A DNA stretch of 64,000 nt from Manis javanica (GCF_040802235.1 NC_133167.1:13136501-13200500); one strand, 5' to 3'; positions 49,466 to 59,054 are shown, counted from the first letter of the stretch. Notes: generated by a model from the letters alone, not told the origin. Made by a program: numbers and translations.

Positions 49466-51153
49466 TCTGTTCTTCCATCCTCGAGTTTTCCACTCGCCTC
49501 ACGTATCGCTCTGGTACCCAGATAGGTTGGTGTTGGCCCTGCGGGAAAACACAAACAGCCTCGGGTCCACATAAGTACTGGGTCCGGGCCTTTCCAGTTA
49601 CCTTCCAACACGTCTTTCCACAGTACTTTGGGTTTCCTGTCAGGGTCGGCAGACTGACTGTGTCTTTCAGCTGCACTCTGGCCGTTTATGTCCAATGTCA
49701 AAAAATTTAATATAAATAGGATGATATTAAGTTTATCTTTAGGGGATTTGTAGTCTGCCCCTATTCCCCCTTTTTGTTTTATTAGAGTGGCCTTGAGTGT
49801 TCTGTGTGTGCGCTCTACTACACCCTGTCCTTGAGGGTTGTATGGAATACCCGTTGTATGAGCAATGTTTAGAGTCTGAGTAAATGTCAGAAACGGTTGG
49901 GATGTATATGCTGGTCCATTGTCAGTCTTCAGGTGTTTAGGCATGCCCCAGGCAGAGAATGCCTGTAGGCAGTGGGAAATAACATCTCGGACTTTTTCGC
50001 CCGTGTGGCAGGAGGCGAAGATTACTCCTGAGCATGTGTCAACGGACACATGAACATACTTCATGTTCCCAAATTCGGGGATGTGTGTGACGTCCATTTG
50101 CCACAGGTGGTTTGGTAGTAGTCCTTTTGGGTTTATGCCTTGAGATGGTAGGGGTAGGAGAGCAACGCACCATTTACAGCCGAGGACTATGGCTCTCGCT
50201 TGCTCCCTTGTAATAGGATATTTCATCCGTAGGGTGGTGGAATTAACATGAAAGAGCTTGTGGTAATTAGTGGCCTGTTCTACCGGGTTGGCTAAAGCTA
50301 GGATGTATGGGCTGCAGGTTAGTTTGTCCGCTCTCCTATTTCCTTCGGCAAGCGGGCCTGGGAGTGGAGTATGAGCCCTGATATGTCCAATAAAGAAAGG
50401 ATGGACCCGATCCCAGATAAGGTGCTGCAAGCTTCTAAGTGTTCCGGTGACCGGCGATGTCTGTCTAACGTGCCCTGCATTTTCTATAATGGTAACTGAG
50501 TTAACTACATATTGACTGTCTGACAGGAGGTTAAATGGCTCGTGGGGAAATAATTTAAAGGCCTGCACCACTGCCAGCAGCTCTACCTGCTGGGCAGATG
50601 TCGCCGGGAATGTGAGGGTCCATGACTGTTCATTGGTAACTATTGCGGCGGTGCCATCCTTAGAGCCGTCGGTAAAGATTACCTTAGCCCTAGGAATGGG
50701 TTCCCTCCTGGTAGTTTTAGGGAAAATGATCAGGTTAGCTAGGCAAAACTGGAGCCAGGGGGATTTTGGATAATGATTATCGAAGGTGGCACTAGATATG
50801 GTGCAGGCGATAGCCCATGCATCACAGCAGGCGGTAAGACATTCAATTTGTTTTGCAGTATATGGGGTAATGATGATATTTGGAGGGGCACCGAACGTCT
50901 CTGTGGATACGCTGACACCTTTCAAGATCAGCTCGGCCACACTCTGGGGATACCAATCCAGGATCTTCCCGGGCGAATGTGCCAAGTAGACCCATAGCAT
51001 AGGGCCCTCTTGCCACAGTACGCCTGTGGGGCTATGATTGCTAGGGAGCACTATGAAGGCAATTGGTTTGGAGTAATCAATCCGCTCAACTTGCGCTAAC
51101 TGCAAGCGTGACTGAACCAATGTTATAGCTTTTCTCGCCTCTTCAGTGAGTGA
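49350..51153 (-). pseudogene. pol: pol, second part: RNase H and integrase
   Basis: This follows in the same frame from the reverse-transcriptase part after an in-frame TGA (51154-51156). Counting from the TTG-led frame at 51120, RNase H shows D151 (FTDGSKDG), E180, D201 (LLSDSQYVV) and D265. Integrase shows the HHCC zinc site (H287, H291, C315, C318) and the catalytic triad D343, D400, E436 with DD35E spacing. The frame runs on to 49459, but near 49580-49600 the integrase C-terminal tail moves to another frame. There VCVFPQGQHQPIWVPERYV is read, open to 49350. This indicates a one-base frameshift. All catalytic residues are present upstream of the shift. Confidence 0.9.
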
Positions 51154-52038
51154 TCAAGGGGAGGCCAGATCAGGTTCTCCCCTCAGGAGGTCATATAAGG
51201 GACTTAGCTCTTCATTGGTGAGTTTCAAATATGGACGAACCCAATTAATGTCTCCCAGTAGTTTTTGAAAATCATTTAGAGTTTTCAGGTGATCCGTCCT
51301 TATGGTTACCTTTAATGGCCTGGCCATTGTGTTTCCCAATCTCATTCCTAAATATTCCTTTACCTTGGATGTTTGGATCTTTTCAGGGGCTATTTTAAGG
51401 TTCCACTCCTCAAAATGTTCCTGCAGGAAACAGAGAGCCAACTCCAGTTGTCTCTCCTCTTCACTGCACAGCAAAATGTCATCCATATAGTGATAGATGA
51501 TTATCAGGGGAAACTGTTTCCTGACAGTTTGTAAGGCCTTCTTTACATACATCTGACACATGGTGGGGCTATTAGCCATGCCCTGTGGCAATACTATCCA
51601 CTCATATCGCTCATCAGGACAACTATGATTCACTGCTGGCACGGTAAAGGCAAACCTTTGACAGTCTCTGGGGTGAAGCAGGATGGAGAAGAAACAGTCT
51701 TTGATATCTATCACTATTGAATTCCATCCTCTGGGCAGGGCCACAGGGAGAGGAAGGCCTAATTGTACAGGCCCCATAAGCTCCATCTGTCTGTTCACTG
51801 CCCTGAGATCATGGAGTAATCTCCACTTGCCAGACTTTTTCCTAATTACAAAAATAGGTGTGTTCCATGGCGAGGTAGAGGGCTGGAGGTGGCCAGCTGC
51901 TATCTGTTCTTGTACTAAAGTGTGGGCTGCTTCCTTCTTTTCTTTGGTGAGGGGCCACTGAGGTACCCACACAGGCCTTGTTGACTGCCATGTTATTTCT
52001 ATAGGCTGTTTTCCCTCAGTGGCCCCAAAGAAAAACCC
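51154..52038 (-). pseudogene. pol: pol, first part: reverse transcriptase
   Basis: It starts through a -1 shift from the protease frame at 52032-52038 and continues open to an opal TGA at 51154-51156, inside the region between the RT thumb and connection. Landmarks, counted from the internal Met at 51972: [16 protein letters not shown] (36-51), the catalytic aspartate in VIDIKD (D89), LPQGMANSP (128-136) and YMDD (162-165). All three catalytic aspartates are kept. It would make the DNA copy of the viral genome. The stop removes RNase H and integrase unless it is read through. Confidence 0.92.
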
Positions 52039-53015
52039 AATCCTGGTCCTCCGGGCCCTTTGAGCAGTCTCCCTGCTAAAAGGATTGGTTGTTCTTTCCC
52101 TTGGAGATCCTTCCCTAGTCCTCTAGTGCCCGCACACCCCTGTTTTTGCATTATGGCATTAGACTGCTCACGGTAAAAAGTCTCTGTGGTTAGTTTAAAA
52201 TTCATTTGTGTTAACACATCTTGTCCCCATAGGGACATAGGCATTTTTAGGATGTATGGTTGAATAACACCGTGATGCCCCTCTAAGTCCTTCCATGGCA
52301 GCGTGGCTGCACTGTACATTGGTGCCTGGGCTATCCCCAGACCTCTCAGTGTTTGTGCAGCTCGATTTAGAGGCCAGTCTTTAGGCCACTCTTCTTCCCT
52401 GATGATGCTGCGATCTGCCCCAGTATCTAACAGCCCCACAAACTCCCTGCCTCTAATTTGGATTACATACATAGGCCGGTCCCCTAATTCTAGCGTGACA
52501 CAAGCTAGTGGAGCCCCAGATGACCCAAAGCTGGAGGTCCCCCTTATGACCTTCTTACTGTCAAAATTGTCATGGTTACTGGGAGGCATGAGAATTTGGG
52601 CAATGCCGTCTCCTGGATTTATGGCAGTAATGCCTCGCGGGGAGGAGACCATCACCTTTACTGTTCCCTCAAAATCTGGATCTATCACTCCAGGATGGAC
52701 TATCAAGCCTGCTCTAGTGGTGGAACTGCGGCCTAAAAGGAGTCCCACCACCTCCCTCTTTAAGGGCCCCCTGTAATCGGACTCCACTACTTGAACTCCC
52801 ATTTCTGGGGTCAGTACGAGGCGGGTGGTGGCACGGATGTCCAGTCCGGCACTCCCTGTTGTGGCTCTCCTTGGTTCTCCGCCTCCTTGTGAGTGCTCTG
52901 ATCGGTCAGGTGATAATGTGTTCGGGGGATTTGCTGAATCACCCCATACATTTGCGGGCCCTGAGGTGTGGGGCCCCGCCTCCCATTTTTTGGCTGCTGT
53001 GGAGGCAGTGGGCAT
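51999..53015 (-). CDS. pro: dUTPase-protease (pro) reading frame
   Basis: 338 codons, all open, reached in life by a -1 shift from gag at 52985-52991. Residues about 50-170 are a betaretroviral dUTPase: motif 1 AGLDI (56-60), GRSS (95-98), [13 protein letters not shown] (109-121), INPGDGIAQ (132-140) and the C-terminal glycine-rich motif GTSSFGSSG (159-167). The aspartic protease follows: LLDTGAD (195-201), flap-region SAATLPW (235-241) and a late SLWGQDVL (261-268). A G-patch ends the frame (293-310, [18 protein letters not shown]). The dUTPase keeps uracil out of viral DNA; the protease cuts Gag and Pol. No inactivating change is visible. Whether it is expressed is unknown. Confidence 0.93.
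   Translation of the reverse strand: MPTASTAAKKWEAGPHTSGPANVWGDSANPPNTLSPDRSEHSQGGGEPRRATTGSAGLDIRATTRLVLTPEMGVQVVESDYRGPLKREVVGLLLGRSSTTRAGLIVHPGVIDPDFEGTVKVMVSSPRGITAINPGDGIAQILMPPSNHDNFDSKKVIRGTSSFGSSGAPLACVTLELGDRPMYVIQIRGREFVGLLDTGADRSIIREEEWPKDWPLNRAAQTLRGLGIAQAPMYSAATLPWKDLEGHHGVIQPYILKMPMSLWGQDVLTQMNFKLTTETFYREQSNAIMQKQGCAGTRGLGKDLQGKEQPILLAGRLLKGPGGPGLGFSLGPLRENSL
52032..52038 (-). promoter_or_regulatory. pro-pol -1 frameshift heptamer GGGTTTT
   Basis: On the minus strand GGGTTTT lies in the protease frame as G GGT TTT, the X XXY YYZ form. The -1 frame entered there reads directly into pol. The protease frame stops about 30 bases later (TAG, 51999-52001). Confidence 0.85.
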
Positions 53016-54625
53016 CCTTCTACATCAGCCACTGATCTACACTCATTTGCCCAATGGCTCCCTTTTCTGCACCTAGGGCATAGTCGAGGTTGCCTGATGG
53101 GTGCGGCATTACCTCCTGGTCCCCCTAGCTTGGGACAGTCCCTCTTCAAGTGACCTGGCTGCTTACAATAGAAGCATGCCCCTGGAGGGGTGGCTCCGCC
53201 GCGCGCATTGCACAGTCCTTGAGTTATTGCAGCGGCCATCACTTGCCCTTGAACTACACTATCATTTATGTCTCTACATACCTTAATATAGGTGTTTAAG
53301 TCTTTATTTTTCCATGGCCGAATGGCTTCCTTACACCATTTGTTTGCTTGCTCATACGCTAACTGTTTGACTAAGGGCATGGCTGTTTCTGCATCTCCAA
53401 AGATCCTACCAGCAGTTTGCATCAACCTCGCGAGAAAATCTGCATAGGGCTCATTAGGCCCCTGCAACACCTTAGAAAGCTGACCCTGTAGATCCCCTGT
53501 GCCTTGTAAGGTCTTCCAAGCTCTGACCGCGGCTGTGGAAATCTGTAAGTAAACCGCGGGAGGGTAGTTGACCTGATTGTGCTGCCCTAAGTAGGGTCCA
53601 GAGCCCACTAACATGTCTAGGTTCCATTGATGGTTCCCTGCTGCACTATTACGCCGTGCAGTATCCTGGGAAAACTCCTGCCACACAGTTTTAAAAGTCA
53701 GATACTGGCCTCTGGAGAGAGATGCCCTGGCGACATTGGCCCAGTCATCTGGGGTTAGGTTCAAGGAGGCCACTGATTCTACCAGAGACACTGTAAAGGC
53801 GGCCTGAGGCCCATAGGTGGTGGCGGCCTCCTTCAGGCTTTTGATTATTTTGAAGTCTACAGGTTGATGATATCTTTGCTGAGTGTTCGGGTCTTCTATT
53901 ACAGGGAATGCTGCCTGCCCTTCTCTGCATACCCACCTCACCCAGCCATCTTTTCTTGCTTCCTCAGGGAGCCAGCCGGTACAGTGACAGTGCTGATAAG
54001 GTGGCGGCTCGGGCCATGAAGTGAATGGTCCTGGTTTTAATCGTGAGGGTTCGATGGGGGCTGAGGGAGTTACTAGCCCTGCTTTGGCATTATCTGCCTT
54101 TAGGGGGGTGTGGTGAGCCTCCCCCTCCTCCCTTGGCTGGAGTCTCAATGGTTCAAGGGAGGGATATAATGACGGGTGTGATGCTCTGCTATTAAACCTG
54201 TTCTCTAGCTCGTCCCCCGAAAGTTCCCCGTCTTCATCCTCATCAGATGGCAGTCCCTGTTCAGATCCCCCTTCCGATGCCTTTGCGGAGGCACGCTCTT
54301 CTCGTACTTCCTCTAATATTTCCTCCCCCTCTTGGATGGCCTCTCGGCAGCTTGGCTTCTGTCCCTTCAGGCAATTTTTTACTCGACCCCAAATAGGGAT
54401 TGTCCCTGGTGGAAGGGGCTCCCTCTTGTCTGCCCGGCGTAGGATGACCCCCAGCCTGTCCCATAAAGGGCTGGTGATTTTTCCTTCATCTAAGAACCAT
54501 GGGGCATGATTCTCTGTAGTGTTCAGGAATGCCCTGGCAGTCTTCGTTTTCAAAGGGGTTCCATTAGCTCTAAGGAGCGCTTTCAGAGGTTTCTCGGCCC
54601 TAACCCTAGAGGCCTCCGTCCCCAT
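52811..54625 (-). CDS. gag: gag polyprotein
   Basis: A fully open frame of 604 codons. MGTEAS at the start provides a myristoylation glycine. Matrix extends over about the first 110 residues. A PPPY late-domain motif lies at 207-210 and recruits NEDD4-type ligases in related viruses. Capsid begins near residue 240, and its major homology region is at 388-407 (QGPNEPYADFLARLMQTAG). Nucleocapsid has two zinc knuckles, C484-C487-H492-C497 and C516-C519-H524-C529. The C-terminus overlaps the pro frame, which is entered by a -1 shift. About 60 codons of matrix (residues 50-109) are duplicated in the leader upstream. All key motifs are present. Confidence 0.95.
   Translation of the reverse strand: MGTEASRVRAEKPLKALLRANGTPLKTKTARAFLNTTENHAPWFLDEGKITSPLWDRLGVILRRADKREPLPPGTIPIWGRVKNCLKGQKPSCREAIQEGEEILEEVREERASAKASEGGSEQGLPSDEDEDGELSGDELENRFNSRASHPSLYPSLEPLRLQPREEGEAHHTPLKADNAKAGLVTPSAPIEPSRLKPGPFTSWPEPPPYQHCHCTGWLPEEARKDGWVRWVCREGQAAFPVIEDPNTQQRYHQPVDFKIIKSLKEAATTYGPQAAFTVSLVESVASLNLTPDDWANVARASLSRGQYLTFKTVWQEFSQDTARRNSAAGNHQWNLDMLVGSGPYLGQHNQVNYPPAVYLQISTAAVRAWKTLQGTGDLQGQLSKVLQGPNEPYADFLARLMQTAGRIFGDAETAMPLVKQLAYEQANKWCKEAIRPWKNKDLNTYIKVCRDINDSVVQGQVMAAAITQGLCNARGGATPPGACFYCKQPGHLKRDCPKLGGPGGNAAPIRQPRLCPRCRKGSHWANECRSVADVEGCPLPPQQPKNGRRGPTPQGPQMYGVIQQIPRTHYHLTDQSTHKEAENQGEPQQGVPDWTSVPPPASY
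52985..52991 (-). promoter_or_regulatory. gag-pro -1 frameshift heptamer AAAAAAT with stem-loop
   Basis: On the minus strand A AAA AAT sits in the gag frame, and the -1 frame continues as the protease frame (WEAGPHTSG). Five bases on, GCGGGGCCC can pair with GGGCCCGC across a short loop (52954-52979). This is a GC-rich hairpin with one bulged G at the usual distance for a frameshift stimulator. Betaretroviruses more often use a heptamer ending in C, so the T is a mild variant. Confidence 0.85.
54301..54477 (-). repeat. gag segment duplicated in the leader (gag copy)
   Basis: 177 bp inside gag, coding residues of about 50-109, repeated at 54989-55165 in the same orientation. The only differences are one C/T change and a four-base block at 54444-54447 (atga on +) that reads as its own reverse complement (tcat) in the other copy. 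Confidence 0.95.
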
Positions 54626-54685
54626 CCTCTCTCTAAAGGGGCAAGTATCCTAGTTATGATTTAGATGGACTACGTCGCTAATTCC

Positions 54686-54750
54686 GCGAACCTTTTGATT
54701 TCGTCGCCACTCTGCGAACCTTTTGATTTCGTCGCCACTCTGCGAACCTT
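54686..54750. repeat. 28-bp tandem repeat in the leader
   Basis: Two identical units (54686-54713 and 54714-54741), each starting gcgaaccttttgatttcgtc, and the first nine bases of a third (54742-54750). Confidence 0.95.
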
Positions 54751-54988
54751 CACTGGCGCCTCCTCATTCCATATATTATAATAAACAATGTCACAAACAC
54801 TAACAGGACACACACACTACACATAAACACCCACCGCAACTGCCTGCTGTCTGCCCTGCCACGTATACTTTCAGTTTGCTCGCCAACCCACTCATCCTCC
54901 TCGGTTCCCTCTCCTGGTCTGGCCAGCCGACCGAACAGCGTCCAGCGATGTTCCTGAAGAGTTACAAGCTCTACTTCATCGGCAGGCG

Positions 54989-55165
54989 CTCGTACTTCCT
55001 CTAATATTTCCTCCCCCTCTTGGATGGCCTCTCGGCAGCTTGGCTTCTGTCCCTTCAGGCAATTTTTTACTCGACCCCAAATAGGGATTGTCCCTGGTGG
55101 AAGGGGCTCCCTCTTGTCTGCCCGGTGTAGGTCATCCCCCAGCCTGTCCCATAAAGGGCTGGTGA
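54989..55165 (-). repeat. gag segment duplicated in the leader (leader copy)
   Basis: Second copy of 54301-54477. It cannot be translated as part of gag here. The four-base difference lies at 55132-55135. Short frames read over it (for example 55024-55407 on +) are shadows. Confidence 0.95.
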
Positions 55166-55209
55166 CCCATAAAGGGTCAGCGGATCAGGTCTCGATGAGG
55201 TTTAGCGAT

Positions 55210-55227
55210 TCCCGGGTTTCGGCGCCA
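55210..55227 (-). other. Primer-binding site, tRNA-Phe-like
   Basis: On the minus strand, two bases after the 5' LTR, TGGCGCCGAAACCCGGGA. It complements the 3' end of mammalian tRNA-Phe at 17 of 18 bases; the one mismatch (fourth base, C) faces the discriminator base. Its first seven bases also fit the lysine tRNAs commonly used by this virus group, but the rest does not. Confidence 0.8.
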
Positions 55228-55229
55228 CT

Positions 55230-55590
55230 TGTCGCGACCCTTCAGGGACCGAAGCAACACGCCCAAGGTCTTGATTCTTCTCTAGGCTTTATTGTCAAAT
55301 CTCTTGCGGCGGTTACAGCAGTTGTCGGGAAGCTCCTCTCCCTCCCAGTGGGCTCCCTATATTCAGTCACCCAACCAATCCGGGACAGTATCATGCGTGA
55401 CCTTTAAGCGGATAGGTGTCACGTGCCACTCTAAGCGGGCGGCACAAGCTGTGCACGGGTACAGAAGTCTGCTGGGCCAATCCCCAACAAGGAAGAGGGG
55501 AAAGGGTGGTGAGCAGGAAGCAGGCGCCATCTTTAGGGCATTGTTCAGCTAGAGTGGGGCTCAGCCTCGGCCGTAGGCCGGGCCCCCACA
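55230..55590 (-). repeat. 5' LTR of the provirus
   Basis: 361 bp, TG...CA ends, with an AATAAA on the minus strand at 55288-55293. The partner of 48254-48615. Followed by the right target duplication. Confidence 0.95.
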
Positions 55591-55596
55591 GTTAGG
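55591..55596. repeat. Target-site duplication, right copy (gttagg)
   Basis: GTTAGG right after the LTR end, the same as 48248-48253. Confidence 0.85.
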
Positions 55597-57045
55597 TAAA
55601 CATGAAATACGTGTGGGAAATGGAGACTAAACTCTTCTGCCATAAAGTCCTTAGAAAGGTATTGGAATATTCTTGCTTTGGTGGTTTTATAATTTAGTGT
55701 GTGTTGCAAGTCAACAGCTGCTAATTTATTTAGTCTGATAGTTATTTTTTAATTGCACAATAAACCTTTAAAACGGAAATGAACTAAAGAACGATAGGAA
55801 TGCATGTTTAGTAATAAAATATGTGCTTAATTTCTATTTCTCAAGGCAGTTGATAATGAACTTTTAATTTGCTCAAAATGTTGCCCATATTTGTCATCCA
55901 TCATGAGAACTGTAATAATAAAAACCGCCACAAGAAAATCAGAAGAAGCAAAGCTTTTGAAGTTAACAACAGCAACTATTTCAAAAGTCAGTAATTATTT
56001 TGTGGAAGCTGTGTCCAAAGACAATGGGTTAATACGTGTAACTGTAGAAGATTTAGTTACATATCATGACTTCATTTAGTTCAAGCTACTGCGTTTTTAA
56101 ATTCATTTAACTCATTTTCAATTCCAAGTAATCGTTGTTAATGTGTTAGTCTCATGAGGAGAACTTTCCAAACAAATTATGTTATTAGGTATTTTGATAG
56201 AAAATTAATTAATTTAATTCCAGTATTTTTGTCATTTCTGATGCTCTTTTCCCCCTGATGCCCATGAGTATTCAAGTTCAAGACTGGTCTTGCCCAGGCC
56301 TGGGCTCCATGGAGGTACAAGTGACAGGTCCCTGGTTGAGGGCTGTCCTACTGCTGCCCACTGCTCAAGTCTGCGGCTGACACATTTGTGATCGATTTCT
56401 CTGGCTCAGTGAAGACTTGCCTTGCTCACGGGCCCTGCTTCAGTGTGCAGGAGTGCTGTGACCCCCTGGTCGTGACTCCTGTTTTTCAACTCAACCCTGA
56501 GAAAATTCTTAGTTGTTCTCCTTACCACCACTAATCTAAGGGCTTGTAGGAACTTCTGGGTCCCCTGCATACCCCCACTGGAGCTCAGTTCAGCTCAAGA
56601 AAGCTAGCTTGTCTGGCTAGCACTCTACTCCCTTGTTATGCCATCATTACCTTGAGTATATGGGACCAGACCAAGTCCTTACTCTTATTTTAGTGGATTT
56701 TTAGGAACGAACAGAGTTAAACACATTAGCTTCCAGAATGAGGACGCCTATGTTTGAACTTGGCAAAGTGTCATTTCTGCCTCGTTCTCTTGGTCAAAGC
56801 AAAGCATAAAGCCACCCCTGATTGAAGGGGTGGAGAAGGAGAGTCCATGTTTTTTGATGGAAGGAGCTGCAAAGTCACATTGCAAAGGGACTAGCTATAG
56901 AGAAGGCAGTGACTGTGGCCATTTAATCAGACTGCTTCCTTGTTGCGTACCTGCCTCTTCTGCCACTCTCCAAAGTGCATCCCGAGGCCACAGCTGGTCA
57001 TCCTACCTGTAAATCACCAAGTATGCTATGATTTCCTAGTTCACT
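55597..57045. other. Intergenic sequence right of the provirus
   Basis: No gene. The 62-codon frame at 55891-56079 has no domain. 56270-56640 is GC-richer and free of repeats that I recognise. Confidence 0.35.
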
Positions 57046-57049
57046 GGAA

Positions 57050-57400
57050 CTTTACAAATATTGATCTGTTGCCTGGGGAGAAAGATCTATTACTACCCTC
57101 CACTCCTCACTCCATTTACTTCTGTGTGGCACTTACCCTTCAATGTCTAGTTCTTGCTTCATTTCCTCCAGAAAGCCTTCCCCATACCCTCATACTGTGA
57201 AGACTCTCTTCCGTGTGCTCGATACTCCTCTGAATAATTCGATGATAGCAGTTACCAGGCTGTATCACAGTCCATGATTTACTTCTCTAATTTGGCTGCT
57301 AGACTGTGAGATCATGGAGCGCAGGAACTATTTCTTGGACTTCTGGTTATCTGGTTCTTAGTATGGTCTCTAGCCTGCAGTATATTCTTGTTGTCTTTCT
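57050..57400 (+). repeat. L2-like fragment
   Basis: 'cttccccataccctcatact', 'gactgtgagatcatggagcg' and 'caggaactatttcttggact' resemble the L2 3' region. Confidence 0.45.
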
Positions 57401-57404
57401 CTCC

Positions 57405-57945
57405 ACAGTGAAAGGAAATTAGAATAAATGTAATTATACAAAAGGTAGACAATTTAGATTAACTCTACTCTGAAGTATACTACTGTCTTTCCTGTAATTA
57501 CTTATTGCTTCTAGAAATTCATTTAAAATTTATCAAACAAGGTGATAAGGCAATTCTTCAACAAAAGAGGTTATTACTAGTGCTTGTAAATAGAGCAGTA
57601 GCTCAACTATTCACGTTTTAGTCAGAACATTTAAAATTCAGGTCAGTTCTTTGATTTGCACATTACAAGGTTTCTTCTATAGAATAAAAAGTGGGCTCTC
57701 TGTAGATTTTTTAAAATGGTAGTGGGAGTGGGGAGGCAATTCTTTTATATCCAATATAAGAAAAAGTGTTCAGGTTTTTAAATTTTTTAATATTAAATCA
57801 TGTAGTATTTAAAAAAAACTTGTCACCCATACTTAAATGATATCATTTTGTTATATGTGCATCATAATTCCTTTATAAAGAAATGTTACAAATACACCAA
57901 AAAGCGTCCCTCATTCTATACCTCTCATTCTCCCCTATATATAAT
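57405..57945. other. AT-rich intergenic sequence
   Basis: Nothing recognised. Confidence 0.35.
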
Positions 57946-57949
57946 AATT

Positions 57950-59050
57950 TATTCACTCTCTTGCTTATCAGAGATAGTTACTGAATACATACCATTTATC
58001 AGGCATTCTTCTAAGTATGGAAAATAGCTGTAAATAAGTTCCTGTTTTCATAAAATGTACAATCTAATTTCTGATGGTGTCATTCACCAAATTGATGTAT
58101 GTCATACCAGTGTGTGAATTTATATATTTACCATATGTGTATGTATTAATAAGTGTTATATGTTATATATTATATACACTAAAAGTTATGCAGTTTATTA
58201 ATATATATGAACTTAGTATAAATTATATTAAATGACATGTTATATAAATGATACTCTACCAGCATGTCTTTTCCAGTTTTTACATCTCATAATTTTGTTC
58301 TGTGATTTTCCTTGTTCATTCTGTTTAGTTCGTTTATTTTATAGTATTTCATCATATGTTTGGACCGCAGGTAATTTACTCCCCTTTGGTGGATAGTCAG
58401 GTTGTTTTCACTGTTTTGATATCGCAAATAGTGCACGCACATCTTAGAATATGCCTCTTTGTGTATGAGTATGTTTCTTTTGGACGCAACATAAACATCA
58501 ATTTGCTGGGTCAAAGGTCATGTACAACTTTAACTTCTAGGAGTTACTCTACACAACAGTTGAAATAGTTTATGCTCTTACTAGCAATGTATGAATCCTG
58601 TCTCCCCACATCACCACCAATACCTTAATGATAATGTCTTATCTCAAAATCATGGGTGGCTAAAATGGTCACATAATTGATTCTTTCTTCTGAGGAATTC
58701 CTGTTTATATGGATTTGTTCAGTTCCTTGTAGTATTGCATTTTCCAAATTGATCTGTAAGATTTAAAAAATTTTTATTTTAAAAATTAATTGCAGATATT
58801 CATCTTTGGTTGTTATAAGATTTTAAAATATCTTCTTTCATGCTGTGTTTTATCTTTTAACTTTCCTTATGATGTTATGTTGTACATAAGATTTTTAATT
58901 TTTATTGTTTAATTTAGGTTTTTTTCTCCTTTTGATTTATACGTTTTGCTTGTTTATTAAATCCTTTTTCATCCTGGTCATGGAAATTTCCTACATTTTT
59001 CCCAAAATTTCCCATATTTCTCCTGAAAGTGTAAAATTTTTCTTTGCTTA
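57950..59050 (-). repeat. L1M (L1ME-like) 3' UTR, antisense
   Basis: Antisense L1M landmarks: 'tttcatcatatgtttggacc', 'tgctgggtcaaaggtcatgt', 'actagcaatgtatgaatcct', 'tgtctccccacatcaccacc', then 'aagatttttaatttttattg'. Old and decayed. Confidence 0.65.
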
Positions 59051-59054
59051 CCTT

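Larger units (their letters stand above)
54626..55209 (-). other. Proviral leader (5' untranslated region)
   Basis: About 580 bp between the PBS and the gag ATG. It contains the 177-bp gag duplicate (54989-55165), two full 28-bp tandem repeats (54686-54741), a short repeated 'cccataaaggg', and unique sequence in between (54751-54988). The packaging signal and the splice donor for env would be expected here, but I cannot point to them. Confidence 0.8.
48254..55590 (-). mobile_element. Class II (betaretrovirus-like) endogenous provirus
   Basis: A 7.34-kb provirus read from right to left: 5' LTR, PBS, leader, gag, dUTPase-protease, pol, shortened env, polypurine tract, 3' LTR. The dUTPase joined to protease, the G-patch, two zinc knuckles, two -1 frameshifts and a 6-bp target duplication place it with the betaretroviruses and their endogenous relatives. 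gag and pro are open. pol has a stop and a frameshift, and env lacks most of SU, so it cannot be complete by itself. Counting by eye, the LTRs differ at about 20 substitutions and one indel in 361 bp (about 5.5%), which suggests an insertion some millions of years old. It lies antisense to SCG2. Confidence 0.95.

Noticed and set aside
52303-52776. 157-codon plus-strand frame
   Set aside because: A shadow on the opposite strand of the dUTPase-protease frame.
55024-55407. 127-codon plus-strand frame near the 5' LTR
   Set aside because: It crosses the duplicated gag segment, the PBS and the LTR in antisense; no domain.
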